This document shows positions 42,674 through 50,852 of a stretch of 64,000 nucleotides of DNA, one piece after another. The notes beneath the pieces are model-generated. The model was not told the origin of the DNA, did no database searches, and saw only the letters and a list, made by a program, of their open reading frames with translations. Origin of the DNA: Halovulum marinum (GTDB lineage Bacteria > Pseudomonadota > Alphaproteobacteria > Rhodobacterales > Rhodobacteraceae); NCBI RefSeq assembly GCF_009697225.1, contig NZ_WIND01000005.1, positions 1 through 64,000 on the forward strand, given 5' to 3'. The translations under genes were made by a program, and so were the position numbers. Each line of letters begins with the position of its first letter. Position 1 is the stretch's first letter.

Positions 42674-42906
42674 GTCGCCGCAGCGCCGAGGCGCCGCGCG
42701 CGGCCGGCGCCGCCGCGCGACCGCGGGAGAGTTCGTGCGCCCGCCCCTTGACCGTCATCGGGGTTTGACGATTTTCTTCTTTACAGGCTCGGAATTTCTG
42801 CCACGATATGTTGTGGGTCGGATGCAAATCTTAACGATCCATGGACATCCCCACAGCCCCTAGCGGGGTTCGCTCCGCCGGAGGCCATAGCCAGAGGGAC
42901 CGAGGC

Positions 42907-43410
42907 ATGAGCATTGTCGAACACGACTTCCTCACCGAAGAGCTGCACCCCATCGACATCGTCGAGACGCTGGCCGAGCGTCACGAATGGGATTTCGACC
43001 GGGTCGCCGAGGATCAGATCGCGATGGCGATCGAGGGCGACTGGCGGACCTACTCGCTCACCCTGGCCTGGTCCGGGCACGACGAGACGCTGCGGCTGAT
43101 CTGTGCCTTCGACATGGAGCCCCCCGAGGCGCGGCTGCCGGCGCTGACCGCCACCATGGAGCGCGCCAACGACCGCTGCTGGGCCGGCGCCTTCACCCTG
43201 TGGCCGGAGCAGAAGCTGATGGTCTGGCGCTACGGGCTGATCCTGGCCGGGGGCGCCACCGCCTCGGCCGAGCAGATCGTCGAGATGGTGCGCGTCGCCG
43301 TCACCACCTCGGAGCGCTTCTTCCCGGCGTTCCAGATGGTCTGCTGGGGTGACGAGACGCCGCAGAAGGCGATGCAGATCGCGATGACCGAAGCCTACGG
43401 GCGCGCATGA
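42907..43410 (+). CDS. YbjN domain-containing protein
   Basis: 167-residue cytosolic protein. The YbjN domain spans most of the length: ELHPIDIVETLAERHEWDF, then LRLICAFDMEPPE, RLPALTATMERANDRCWAG and KLMVWRYGLIL. E. coli YbjN is linked to stress and motility; related domains resemble type III secretion chaperones. The ATG at 42907 follows GAGGGACCGAGG. It precedes proC, as usual in Rhodobacterales, but a 210-bp gap with a hairpin separates them. Confidence 0.85.
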   Translation: MSIVEHDFLTEELHPIDIVETLAERHEWDFDRVAEDQIAMAIEGDWRTYSLTLAWSGHDETLRLICAFDMEPPEARLPALTATMERANDRCWAGAFTLWPEQKLMVWRYGLILAGGATASAEQIVEMVRVAVTTSERFFPAFQMVCWGDETPQKAMQIAMTEAYGRA

Positions 43411-43498
43411 GATTCTGATCCCGACGCCCGGCCAGTGCCGGGCGCCGGACCCACGGGCCGGACGCCACACCTCCCCCCCCAAACCGTCCGGTTCCTAC

Positions 43499-43538
43499 CG
43501 GCCGGGCGCCTCTCCCCAAAACCAGCGCCCGGCCGTTT
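43499..43538 (+). terminator. Hairpin, possible terminator between ybjN-like gene and proC
   Basis: Perfect 11-bp inverted repeat CGGCCGGGCGC / GCGCCCGGCCG with a 15-nt loop, followed by GTTTCCCGTTTCC. The weak T-tract makes an intrinsic terminator only likely. Confidence 0.5.
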
Positions 43539-43620
43539 CCCGTTTCCGCCTTCCAGGTCTTGCGGCGCTTGACAGCGCATCGCGCCGCCCGCTAACGGCG
43601 GTCCAGCAAGGGGGGACCGG

Positions 43621-44451
43621 ATGAGCTTCGAGACACTTTCCCGAGACGGCATACTGCTGCTGGGCTGCGGCAAGATGGGCTCGGCCCTGCTGGAGGGCTG
43701 GCTGGCCGCCGGGCTGCCGCCCCCGGCGGTGCATGTGCGCGACCCGAACCCAGGTCCGCGGCTGCAGGCGCTGCGCGCCGAGGGGCTGGCGCTGAACGGC
43801 GATCTGCCCGCCGCGCCGGCGCTGTGCCTGATCGCCGTCAAGCCGCAGATCATGGACGAGGCGCTGCCCGACGCCGCGGCGCTGGGCGGCGGCGGCACGG
43901 TGATCCTGTCGATCGCCGCCGGCACCCCGATCGCGCGCTTCGAGGCCGCCTTCGGGCCGCGCACGCCGGTGGTGCGCGCGATGCCGAACACGCCGGCGGC
44001 GGTGGGGCGGGGCATCACCGCCATCGTCGGCAACGCCGCCGCGACGGACGCGCACCTGGCGCTGGCCGAACAGGTGCTGTCCGCCGTGGGCGAGGTCGTC
44101 CGCCTGCAGGACGAAGGCCAGATGGATGCGGTCACCGGCGTCTCGGGCTCGGGACCGGCCTATGTCTTTCACCTGATCGAGTGCCTGGCCGCCGCCGGCG
44201 CGGCCGAGGGCCTGCCGCCGGCGCTGGCGCTGCAGCTGGCGCGCGCCACCGTGGCCGGCGCCGGCGCGCTGGCCACCGCGCCGGGGGCCGAGGATCCGGC
44301 GACGCTGCGCCGCAACGTCACCAGCCCGAACGGCACCACCGCCGCGGGTCTCGAGGTGCTGATGGACGAACGCGCCGGCCTGCCGCCGTTGATCCGCGCC
44401 ACCGTGGCGGCCGCGACTCGGCGCAGCCGGGAGCTTGCCGGGCCGCGCTAG
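43621..44451 (+). CDS. proC: Pyrroline-5-carboxylate reductase
   Basis: 276 residues. Final step of proline synthesis: NADPH-dependent reduction of P5C. The Rossmann motif is ILLLGCGKMGSALLEGW (11-27), followed by VVRAMPNTPAAVGRG, GVSGSGPAYVFHLIE and the C-terminal LRRNVTSPNGTTAAGLEVL, where the Ser/Thr bind substrate. Length fits the family. The upstream hairpin implies its own promoter in 43540-43620. Confidence 0.96.
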   Translation: MSFETLSRDGILLLGCGKMGSALLEGWLAAGLPPPAVHVRDPNPGPRLQALRAEGLALNGDLPAAPALCLIAVKPQIMDEALPDAAALGGGGTVILSIAAGTPIARFEAAFGPRTPVVRAMPNTPAAVGRGITAIVGNAAATDAHLALAEQVLSAVGEVVRLQDEGQMDAVTGVSGSGPAYVFHLIECLAAAGAAEGLPPALALQLARATVAGAGALATAPGAEDPATLRRNVTSPNGTTAAGLEVLMDERAGLPPLIRATVAAATRRSRELAGPR

Positions 44452-44568
44452 GGCCGCGACAGCGCCGTGGGGCGAGGCGGGCGCCCGCGTTCCCCCGGCG
44501 ATCGGCGTTCAGCAGGTGCGATCCGGCGCGCTGGCGGACGGCTGCGGTCAGGTCAGGCGGCGCGCAAT

Positions 44569-44596
44569 GAAAAAGGCCGGCGCGGGGCCGGCCTTT
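44569..44596. terminator. Bidirectional terminator between proC and the Bax-inhibitor gene
   Basis: AAAGGCCGGC and GCCGGCCTTT form a perfect 10-bp stem around a 5-nt loop. Five A at 44570-44574 become a T-tract for the minus-strand transcript, three T follow the plus-strand one. It serves both convergent genes. Confidence 0.85.
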
Positions 44597-44621
44597 CGCT
44601 GGTTCGGGGGTCCGCCGCGGA

Positions 44622-45401
44622 TCACTCGCGGTTGCCGAGGAATTGCAGCAGGAACATGAACAGGTTGATGAAGTCCAGGTACAGGTTCAGCGCACCCATG
44701 ATCGCCGCCTTGCCCAGCCAGTCGCCGGCGCCGGCGTTGACCATCTCCAGGTACTGGGTCTTGATCCGCTGCGTGTCGTAGGCGGTTAGGCCGGCGAAGA
44801 TCAGCACGCCGATCGCCGAGATCGCGAACTGCACCGCCGGGCTGGCGAGGAAGATGTTCACCACCATCGCCACGATCAGGCCGATCAGGCCCATGATCAG
44901 GAACGACCCCCAGCCCGAGATGTCCTTCTTGGTGGTGTAGCCGTACAGGCTGAGACCGGCGAAGGCGATCGCGGTGATCAGGAAGGTCTGCACAATCGAG
45001 TAGCCGGTGAACACCAGGAAGATCGAGCTGAGCGACAGGCCCATCACCGCAGCGAACGCATAGAAGGTCAACTGGGCGGCGGCCTCGGACAGCCGGTTGA
45101 TGCCCGCGCTCAGGCCGAACACGAAGGCCAGCGGCGCGAACATGATCACCCAGCGCAGCGGCGAGGTGTAGATCGCCGCGCCGAAGCTGTTCAGGTACTT
45201 GTCAGCGCCGATCTGCGCCACCGCCAGCGACGGGTCGGTGGTGACCGCCAGGCCCGAGATCGCCCACGCCGCCAGGGCGGTGATCAGCATGCCTACGGAC
45301 ATGGTGCCGTAGACCTTGTTCATGTGCGCGCGCAGGCCCTGGTCGATCTGCGCGGTGCGAACGCCTGCGCTCGAGCGCCGGACAGTTTCGAATTCGGCCA
45401 T
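44622..45401 (-). CDS. Bax inhibitor-1/YccA family inner-membrane protein
   Basis: 259 residues with seven membrane helices. It has HMNKVYGTMSVGMLITALAAW at the first helix, SLSSIFLVFTG, and GLTAYDTQRIKTQYLEM near the C-terminus, whose Asp pair forms the pH-gated Ca2+ site of the TMBIM family (BsYetJ). The ATG at 45401 has GGAGG 6 nt upstream; the ATG 12 bp earlier has none. Role: likely Ca2+ leak or modulation of membrane proteolysis, as for YccA and FtsH. Confidence 0.93.
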   Translation of the reverse strand: MAEFETVRRSSAGVRTAQIDQGLRAHMNKVYGTMSVGMLITALAAWAISGLAVTTDPSLAVAQIGADKYLNSFGAAIYTSPLRWVIMFAPLAFVFGLSAGINRLSEAAAQLTFYAFAAVMGLSLSSIFLVFTGYSIVQTFLITAIAFAGLSLYGYTTKKDISGWGSFLIMGLIGLIVAMVVNIFLASPAVQFAISAIGVLIFAGLTAYDTQRIKTQYLEMVNAGAGDWLGKAAIMGALNLYLDFINLFMFLLQFLGNRE

Positions 45402-45570
45402 ACATTCCTCCATAAGTCAGCCCATGCACGGAACGCCGAGCGTCCGGCAGTTGCAATTGATATTGGCAGATAGCCCCTGCAATTCAAGTACCTCGGCGCC
45501 CGCCCCGACGCATTTCATGACGATTTTCGTCATGTTCCGGCGCAGCTTGCGGCAACCGCCCGGCCGCGGC

Positions 45571-48129
45571 TCAGTCCTGGGCGCGCAGCACCCGCGCCGG
45601 GCGGCTGGTCAGCGGCCGCCAGGCGAACACCAGCCCGGCCAGCAGCGCCGCCAGCGCGCCGCCGGCGACGATCGCCAGCGCCGAGACCGGCTCGAACACG
45701 TAGTCGGTCTCCATCACGAAGCGCATCACCCCCCAGCCGGCCAGCCCGCCGGCCAGGATCGCCACCGCGCCCGCCGCCGAGCCCAGGATCGCCGAGCGCA
45801 GCGCGAAGCTGGCCAGGATCCGCGCCCGCGTCGCGCCGACGGTCTTCAGCACCGCCGCCTCGAACACCCGCCGCCGCTCGCCCGCCGCCGCCGCGCCGAT
45901 CAGCACCACGAAGCCGGTCAGCAGCGTCGCCGCCGCGCCGTAACGCACCGCCGCCGCCAGCCCGTCCAGCGCCTGCGTCACCTGGTCGATCGCCTCGCGC
46001 ACGGAGATCGCGGTGATGTTGGGATAGGCCCCGCCCAGGGTGCGCAGCAGGCTGCCCTCGACGCCGCGATCGGCGTAGACCGTGGCGATATAGGTGTGCG
46101 GCGCGCCGGCCAGCGCGCCGGGGTTGAGCAGCATCACGAAGTTGATGCCCATGTCCTGGAACTCGACCTTGCGGAAGTTGGCGATGGTCGCGGTCAGGTC
46201 GCGCCCCAGCACGTTGACGGTGACCTCGTCGCCCAGCTGCAGCCCCATCTCGCGCGCCTCTTCCTCGGCAAAGCTCAGCAGCGGCGGGCCGTCGTAATCC
46301 TCGGGCCACCAGTCGCCGGCCAGGATCTCGGTGCCGTCGGGCGGGGTCGCGGCATAGGTCACACCGCGGTCGCCGCGCAGCACCCAGTGGCTTTCGCCGG
46401 TGCTGGCGCGGACATAGGCGCGGGCGTTCTCGCCGTTGATCCGGGTCAGGATGCCGCGCAGCATCGGCGCGGTCTCGATCCCGGTGACGCCATCAGACTG
46501 CCGGGTACGCACGAGGAAGCCGTCCAGCTGGTCGGGCTGGATGTCGATGAAGAAATAGGCCGGCGCGATCTCCGGGATCTCGCGTTGGATCGCGCCGCGC
46601 AGGTTGCTGTCGATCTGACCGATGGTGGCGAGCACCGTCAGCCCGAGACCCAGCGACAGGGTGACCGCCGCGGTCTCGCCCCCCGGCCCGCCGACCGCGC
46701 CCAGCGCCAGCCGCAGCGACGGCCGGCCGCGGGCCAGCGCCGAATGCGCCAGCCGCCGCGCCAGCCAGCGCACGCCGCGCGCCGCCAGCAGCAGCGCGCC
46801 CAGCACGGCCAGCACCCCGGCGGCAGACCACAGCGCCAGGAACTCCATGTCCGACAGCCAGGTGGCGGCGGCGATCAGCACACCGGCCAGCGCCGCGATC
46901 AGCGCGATGAAGCGCCGCGACGGCAGGTGGCGGTCGGCTTCGGTGACGTCGCGGAACAGCCCCGCGGCGCGAATCCGCCGGGCCCGCGCCAGCGGCCAGA
47001 GCGTGAAGATCAGCGCCGTCATCAGCCCGTAGAATGCCGCCTCGGCCAGCGGCGCGGAATAGAGGCCGAACTCTGCCGGCACCGGCAGCCGCGCCTCGAT
47101 CACCGGCGCGAACAGCCACGGGATGCCGGCGCCCAGCACCAGACCCAGGCCGACGCCGGCCAGCGCCAGCACGCCGATCTGCATCAGGTAGATCGCGAAG
47201 ATCGTGCCGCCCTGCGCGCCCACCGTCTTCAGCGTGGCGATGGTCGCGGTCTTGCCCTCGATGTAGCTGCGCACCGCCGCCGAGACGCCGACGCCGCCGA
47301 CCGCCAGCCCGGCGAGGCCGACCAGCACCAGGAAGGCGCTGAGCCGGTCGACGAAGCGCGAGACGCTGGGCGTGCCGTTGCGGTTGTCGCGCCAGGACAG
47401 ACCGGCGTCGCGGAAGCGCCGCTGCGCCTCGCGGCCCAGCGCGACGACGTTGGCCTCGGGCGGCAGCGCCAGCCGGTAGGCGGTCTCGAACAGGGTGCCG
47501 GTGGTGATCAGCCCGCTGCCCTCGAGCGCGTCCGTCGCGACGATGATGCGCGGCCCCAGCGCGAAGCTGGCGGTGACGCCGTCTGGCTCGCGCAGCAGCG
47601 CCGCCATCAGCCGGAAATCCTGGGTGCCCAGCCGCAGCACGTCGCCGGGCGCCAGCGCCAGCCGGTCCAGCAGCGCGGGCGCGGCGACCAGCCCCGGCAG
47701 CCCGTCGGCGCCGGCCAGCGCCTGCGCCAGCGGCATCGGCGGGTCCAGCGCGACCGAGCCGAACAGCGGGTAGGCGGCGTCCACGCCCTTGACCTGGGTC
47801 AGCGCCCGCTCCGCCGCGCCGTCCGGATCGGCGACCGCCATCGAGCGGAAATCGACCACCTCGGACAGCCGGTCGGAATTTTCTTCGAGCCAGGCGCTTT
47901 CCTCGTCGGTGGCGAAGCGATAGGTGAACTCGGCCTCGGCGTCGCCGCCCAGCAGCGCCGAGGCCTCGCGCTCCAGCCCGGCCTGGATCGCGGTGCGGAC
48001 CGAGCCGACGGCGGCGATCGCGGCGACGCCCAGCGCCAGGCAGATCAGGAAGATGCGGAACCCCGACAGCCCGCCGCGCAACTCGCGCCCGGCGATGCGG
48101 GCGGCGGCGCGCAGCTGCGGGCGGCTCAT
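45571..48129 (-). CDS. ABC transporter permease, YbbP/FtsX-like
   Basis: 852 residues. The N-terminal helix (RIFLICLALGVAAIAAVGSV) is followed by a periplasmic MacB-type domain, then three FtsX helices (about 265-400), a central helix pair, a second periplasmic domain (QIDSNLRGAIQREIPEIAPAY onward), and final helices. This doubled MacB/FtsX layout is that of E. coli YbbP. The substrate is unknown; linkage to a TesA-like esterase suggests lipid or lysophospholipid work. Its ATG overlaps the ATPase stop by 4 bp (ATGA). Confidence 0.9.
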   Translation of the reverse strand: MSRPQLRAAARIAGRELRGGLSGFRIFLICLALGVAAIAAVGSVRTAIQAGLEREASALLGGDAEAEFTYRFATDEESAWLEENSDRLSEVVDFRSMAVADPDGAAERALTQVKGVDAAYPLFGSVALDPPMPLAQALAGADGLPGLVAAPALLDRLALAPGDVLRLGTQDFRLMAALLREPDGVTASFALGPRIIVATDALEGSGLITTGTLFETAYRLALPPEANVVALGREAQRRFRDAGLSWRDNRNGTPSVSRFVDRLSAFLVLVGLAGLAVGGVGVSAAVRSYIEGKTATIATLKTVGAQGGTIFAIYLMQIGVLALAGVGLGLVLGAGIPWLFAPVIEARLPVPAEFGLYSAPLAEAAFYGLMTALIFTLWPLARARRIRAAGLFRDVTEADRHLPSRRFIALIAALAGVLIAAATWLSDMEFLALWSAAGVLAVLGALLLAARGVRWLARRLAHSALARGRPSLRLALGAVGGPGGETAAVTLSLGLGLTVLATIGQIDSNLRGAIQREIPEIAPAYFFIDIQPDQLDGFLVRTRQSDGVTGIETAPMLRGILTRINGENARAYVRASTGESHWVLRGDRGVTYAATPPDGTEILAGDWWPEDYDGPPLLSFAEEEAREMGLQLGDEVTVNVLGRDLTATIANFRKVEFQDMGINFVMLLNPGALAGAPHTYIATVYADRGVEGSLLRTLGGAYPNITAISVREAIDQVTQALDGLAAAVRYGAAATLLTGFVVLIGAAAAGERRRVFEAAVLKTVGATRARILASFALRSAILGSAAGAVAILAGGLAGWGVMRFVMETDYVFEPVSALAIVAGGALAALLAGLVFAWRPLTSRPARVLRAQD

Positions 48130-48815
48130 TCCGCGGCCTCGGCCATCCGGTCCAGTCGTCCGTCGCGCAGCCGGATCACCCGGTCGCAGCGCTCGGCCAG
48201 TTCGCGGGCGTGGGTGACCAGCACCAGCGTCGCGCCGTGGCGGTCGCGCAGCCCGAACAGCATCTGCATGATCGCCTCGCCGTTGACGCCGTCGAGGTTG
48301 CCGGTGGGCTCGTCGGCCAGCAGGATCTCGGGGCGCGGCGCGGCGGCGCGGGCCAGCGCCACGCGCTGCTGCTCGCCGCCGGACAGCTGCCCCGGGTAGT
48401 GGTCCATGCGGTCGCCCAGGCCGACGGCGCGCAGCTCGTCGGCGGCGCGGTCGAAGGCGTCGCGGGCGCCGGCCAGCTCCAGCGGCGTGGCGACGTTCTC
48501 CAGCGCGGTCATCGTCGGGATCAGGTGGAAAGACTGGAACACGACACCCATATGATCGCGGCGGAACAGCGCCAGCTCGTCCTCGTCCATCGCCGTCATG
48601 TCGTGGCCCAGCACGCCGACCCGCCCGCCGGTGGCCTGTTCCAGCCCGCCCATGATCATGAGGAGAGAGGATTTGCCAGACCCGCTCGGACCGACCAGAC
48701 CCAGCGTCTCGCCCCGGTTCACCTTCAGCGTGATGTCCTTGAGGATCTCGACCTTGCCGGCGTTGCCCATCAGGGTCAGGCTGGCCTCGCTCAGCGAGAT
48801 AACGGGGTCGGTCAT
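48126..48815 (-). CDS. ABC transporter ATP-binding protein, YbbA/LolD type
   Basis: 229 residues. Walker A is GPSGSGKSS, the Q-loop VFQSFHLIPTMTALENVATPLEL, the signature LSGGEQQRVALARA, and Walker B ILLADEPTGNLD; a final VTHARELA holds the switch His. This is the MacB/LolD/YbbA branch. The ATG at 48815 overlaps the ATG of the divergent esterase gene (2 bp). E. coli ybbAP is likewise divergent from tesA. Confidence 0.95.
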   Translation of the reverse strand: MTDPVISLSEASLTLMGNAGKVEILKDITLKVNRGETLGLVGPSGSGKSSLLMIMGGLEQATGGRVGVLGHDMTAMDEDELALFRRDHMGVVFQSFHLIPTMTALENVATPLELAGARDAFDRAADELRAVGLGDRMDHYPGQLSGGEQQRVALARAAAPRPEILLADEPTGNLDGVNGEAIMQMLFGLRDRHGATLVLVTHARELAERCDRVIRLRDGRLDRMAEAAE

Positions 48816-49524
48816 GAAATCTCTTTCCAGTGGTGTGCGCAAACCTGCATATGGGAGCGGTGCGGCGGCACGCAAGGCAGTTGCGGTCCTGCTGGCGCTG
48901 CTGCTGACCGCAGCGGCGGCCGCCGCGCAGGTTCAGGAGCGGATCACCATCGCCGCGCTGGGCGACAGCCTGACCCAGGGCTACGGGCTGCCGCCCGAGG
49001 ACGGCTTCGTGCCGCAGCTGCAGGCGTGGCTGAACGCGAACGGCCATCCCGAGGTCGAGGTGATCAACGCCGGCGTGTCCGGCGACACCACCGCCGGCGG
49101 GCTGTCGCGGATCGGCTGGACGCTGTCGGACGAGGTCGACGCGGTGATCGTGGCGCTGGGCGGCAACGACGTGCTGCGCGGCCTCGATCCGGCGGCCTCG
49201 CGCGCCAACCTGGACGGGATCCTGTCGGCGATCGGGGAGCGCGGCGTGCCGGCGCTGGTCGCCGGCATGCAGGCGCCGGGGAACTACGGGCCGGACTACA
49301 AGCGGGAGTTCGACGCCATGTTCCCGGAACTGGCCGAGGCGCACGGCGCGATCCTGTACCCGTTCTTCCTGCAGGGGCTGACCGGCGAGGACGGCGGCAG
49401 TCTGGCGCAGGTGCGCGAGCTGATGCAGGGGGATGGCATTCATCCCAACGCGCAGGGCGTGGCGCAGATCGTCCGGGACATCGGGCCTTATGTGGCCCGG
49501 CTGGTGGACCGGGCGCAATCCTGA
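48814..49524 (+). CDS. TesA-like arylesterase/lysophospholipase (SGNH hydrolase)
   Basis: 236 residues. A hydrophobic signal segment spans about 21-38 (KAVAVLLALLLTAAAAAAQ), so the protein is periplasmic. Block I is GDSLTQGYGLPP (50-61, nucleophile Ser51), then Gly in NAGVSGDTTAGG, block III GGND, and DGIHPN with the Asp/His. This is the TesA/TAP family: thioesterase, arylesterase and lysophospholipase L1. The ATG shares two bases with the start of the divergent ABC ATPase gene; GTG at 48835 is an alternative start that gives a more usual signal peptide. Confidence 0.9.
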   Translation: MKSLSSGVRKPAYGSGAAARKAVAVLLALLLTAAAAAAQVQERITIAALGDSLTQGYGLPPEDGFVPQLQAWLNANGHPEVEVINAGVSGDTTAGGLSRIGWTLSDEVDAVIVALGGNDVLRGLDPAASRANLDGILSAIGERGVPALVAGMQAPGNYGPDYKREFDAMFPELAEAHGAILYPFFLQGLTGEDGGSLAQVRELMQGDGIHPNAQGVAQIVRDIGPYVARLVDRAQS

Positions 49525-49590
49525 GGCGGATGCGCCCGGTTCAGGTTCGGGCTTGGCGGGAGGCGCGCCAGCGCGGCGTGGCGGGCGCGG

Positions 49591-49803
49591 TCACGGGTCG
49601 AGCAGGTCGCGCGGGTGCTTGCGGCGCACGGTGGCGTGACCGTCGAGCAGGCCGACGTCGCGGCGCAGGTGATCGTCCAGCCGGCCCAGCGCGTGACGCT
49701 GCCGGAAGGCGGCGTCGCGCGACAGAACGAAGCGCAGCAGGCGCTGCCAGAGCGAGGGGTGCCGCAGGCCATAGCCGGCCGTGCCGAGGCTGACATGTTC
49801 CAT
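49591..49803 (-). CDS. DUF1127 family small protein
   Basis: About 70 residues. The C-terminal RHALGRLDDHLRRDVGLLDG is the DUF1127 (YjiS-like) motif, positively charged, possibly RNA-binding as shown for Agrobacterium members. Start: ATG at 49803 was preferred because GGAT lies 7 nt upstream; the ATG at 49815 has GGA directly next to it. It is divergent from a LysR gene that may control it, with a palindrome between them, and convergent with the esterase gene. Confidence 0.8.
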   Translation of the reverse strand: MEHVSLGTAGYGLRHPSLWQRLLRFVLSRDAAFRQRHALGRLDDHLRRDVGLLDGHATVRRKHPRDLLDP

Positions 49804-49889
49804 GATGTAATCCATTCCAGATCGTGATGCAAACTGCCCGACTCATGTCGGACATTGATCCATATGCCCCTTTGCGATACATTGCACAA

Positions 49890-49902
49890 ATGAATGATTC
49901 AT
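49890..49902. promoter_or_regulatory. Palindrome ATGAATGATTCAT, candidate LysR operator
   Basis: Perfect inverted repeat (ATGAAT G ATTCAT) 25 bp before the LysR ATG and in an AT-rich region between divergent genes. It fits the T-N11-A LysR box; no family-specific match was possible. Confidence 0.5.
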
Positions 49903-49926
49903 GACGATCTCATCAGGAATTGTGAT

Positions 49927-50799
49927 ATGCCGCGAAACCTCGACCTGACCGCCCTGCGCGCCTTCGTCACCGTCGCCGAAACCGGCGGCGTGACCCGGGC
50001 GGCGGGGCAGCTGAACCTGACGCAGAGCGCGGTCTCGATGCAGCTGAAGCGGCTCGAGGAATCGCTGGGCCAGCCGCTGCTCGACCGATCGGGGCGTGGC
50101 ATCGCGCTGACCGCGCACGGCGAGCAGCTGGTCAGCTATGGCCGCCGCATGCTGGCGCTGAACGACGAGATCTGGGGCAAGATGCGCGACGACGCGTTCG
50201 AGGGCGAGCTGCGCCTGGGCGTGCCGCACGACATCGTCTATCCCTACATCCCCGGCGTGCTGCAGCGCTTCGCCGCCGAGTTCCCGCGGGTGCGGGTGGA
50301 GCTGGTGTCGTCCTTCACCCGCGGGCTGAAGGAACAGTACGCCCGCGGCGAGCTGGACCTGATGCTGACCACCGAGCCGACCCCGGACCGCGGCGGCGAG
50401 GTGCTGGAACGGCTGCCGCTGAGCTGGGTCGGCGCGCCCGGCGGCGTCGCCTGGCGGCAGCGCCCGCTGCGCCTGGCGTTCGAGACCGCCTGCATCTTCC
50501 GCGCCGCCGTGCAGCGGGCGCTGGACGAGGCCGGGATCCCCTGGGACATGGTGGTGAACTCGGACAGCACGCGCACCGTCGATGCCACCGTCTCGGCGGA
50601 TCTGGCGGTGCACGCCAACATCAACGGCAACTCCTCGCCCTACCTGGAGGAGATCGACCACGGCGGCGCGCTGCCCGAGCTGCCGGCGGTGGGGATCATC
50701 ATGTACCGCCTGCCGCGCAGCGACGCGCCGCTGATCGATGCGCTGTGCGAGTTCGTTCGCGACGCCTACGGCCGGCGGGTGGCGAAGGCCGCCGAGTAG
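49927..50799 (+). CDS. LysR family transcriptional regulator
   Basis: 290 residues. The winged helix is LDLTALRAFVTVAETGGVTRAA, then LNLTQSAVSMQLKRLEESLGQPL (about 27-52), and the effector domain follows from about residue 95 (LRLGVPHDIVYPYIPGVLQRFA). The ATG at 49927 has AGGA upstream. The likely target is the divergent DUF1127 gene, or itself, through the palindrome before its start. The TAG stop lies inside a 25-bp perfect hairpin. Confidence 0.93.
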   Translation: MPRNLDLTALRAFVTVAETGGVTRAAGQLNLTQSAVSMQLKRLEESLGQPLLDRSGRGIALTAHGEQLVSYGRRMLALNDEIWGKMRDDAFEGELRLGVPHDIVYPYIPGVLQRFAAEFPRVRVELVSSFTRGLKEQYARGELDLMLTTEPTPDRGGEVLERLPLSWVGAPGGVAWRQRPLRLAFETACIFRAAVQRALDEAGIPWDMVVNSDSTRTVDATVSADLAVHANINGNSSPYLEEIDHGGALPELPAVGIIMYRLPRSDAPLIDALCEFVRDAYGRRVAKAAE

Positions 50800-50852
50800 C
50801 GGCGGAGCTTGCGGCCGGCGGGCCAGACCGCCGGCCGCAAGCTCCGCCGCTA
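50797..50852. terminator. Perfect 25-bp hairpin containing the stop codons of both convergent genes
   Basis: The arm at 50797-50821 pairs with 50828-50852 base for base around loop GCCAGA. It begins with the TAG of the LysR gene and ends with the complement of the TAG of the quinone oxidoreductase gene. Neither side has a T-tract, so termination may be Rho-dependent or the stem may block 3' exonucleases. Confidence 0.8.

Noticed and set aside
45571..49518. 1315-codon minus-strand frame joining the permease, ATPase and esterase region
   Set aside because: Only the part from the ATG at 48129 matches a family. The upstream part is antisense to the esterase and out of frame with the ATPase.
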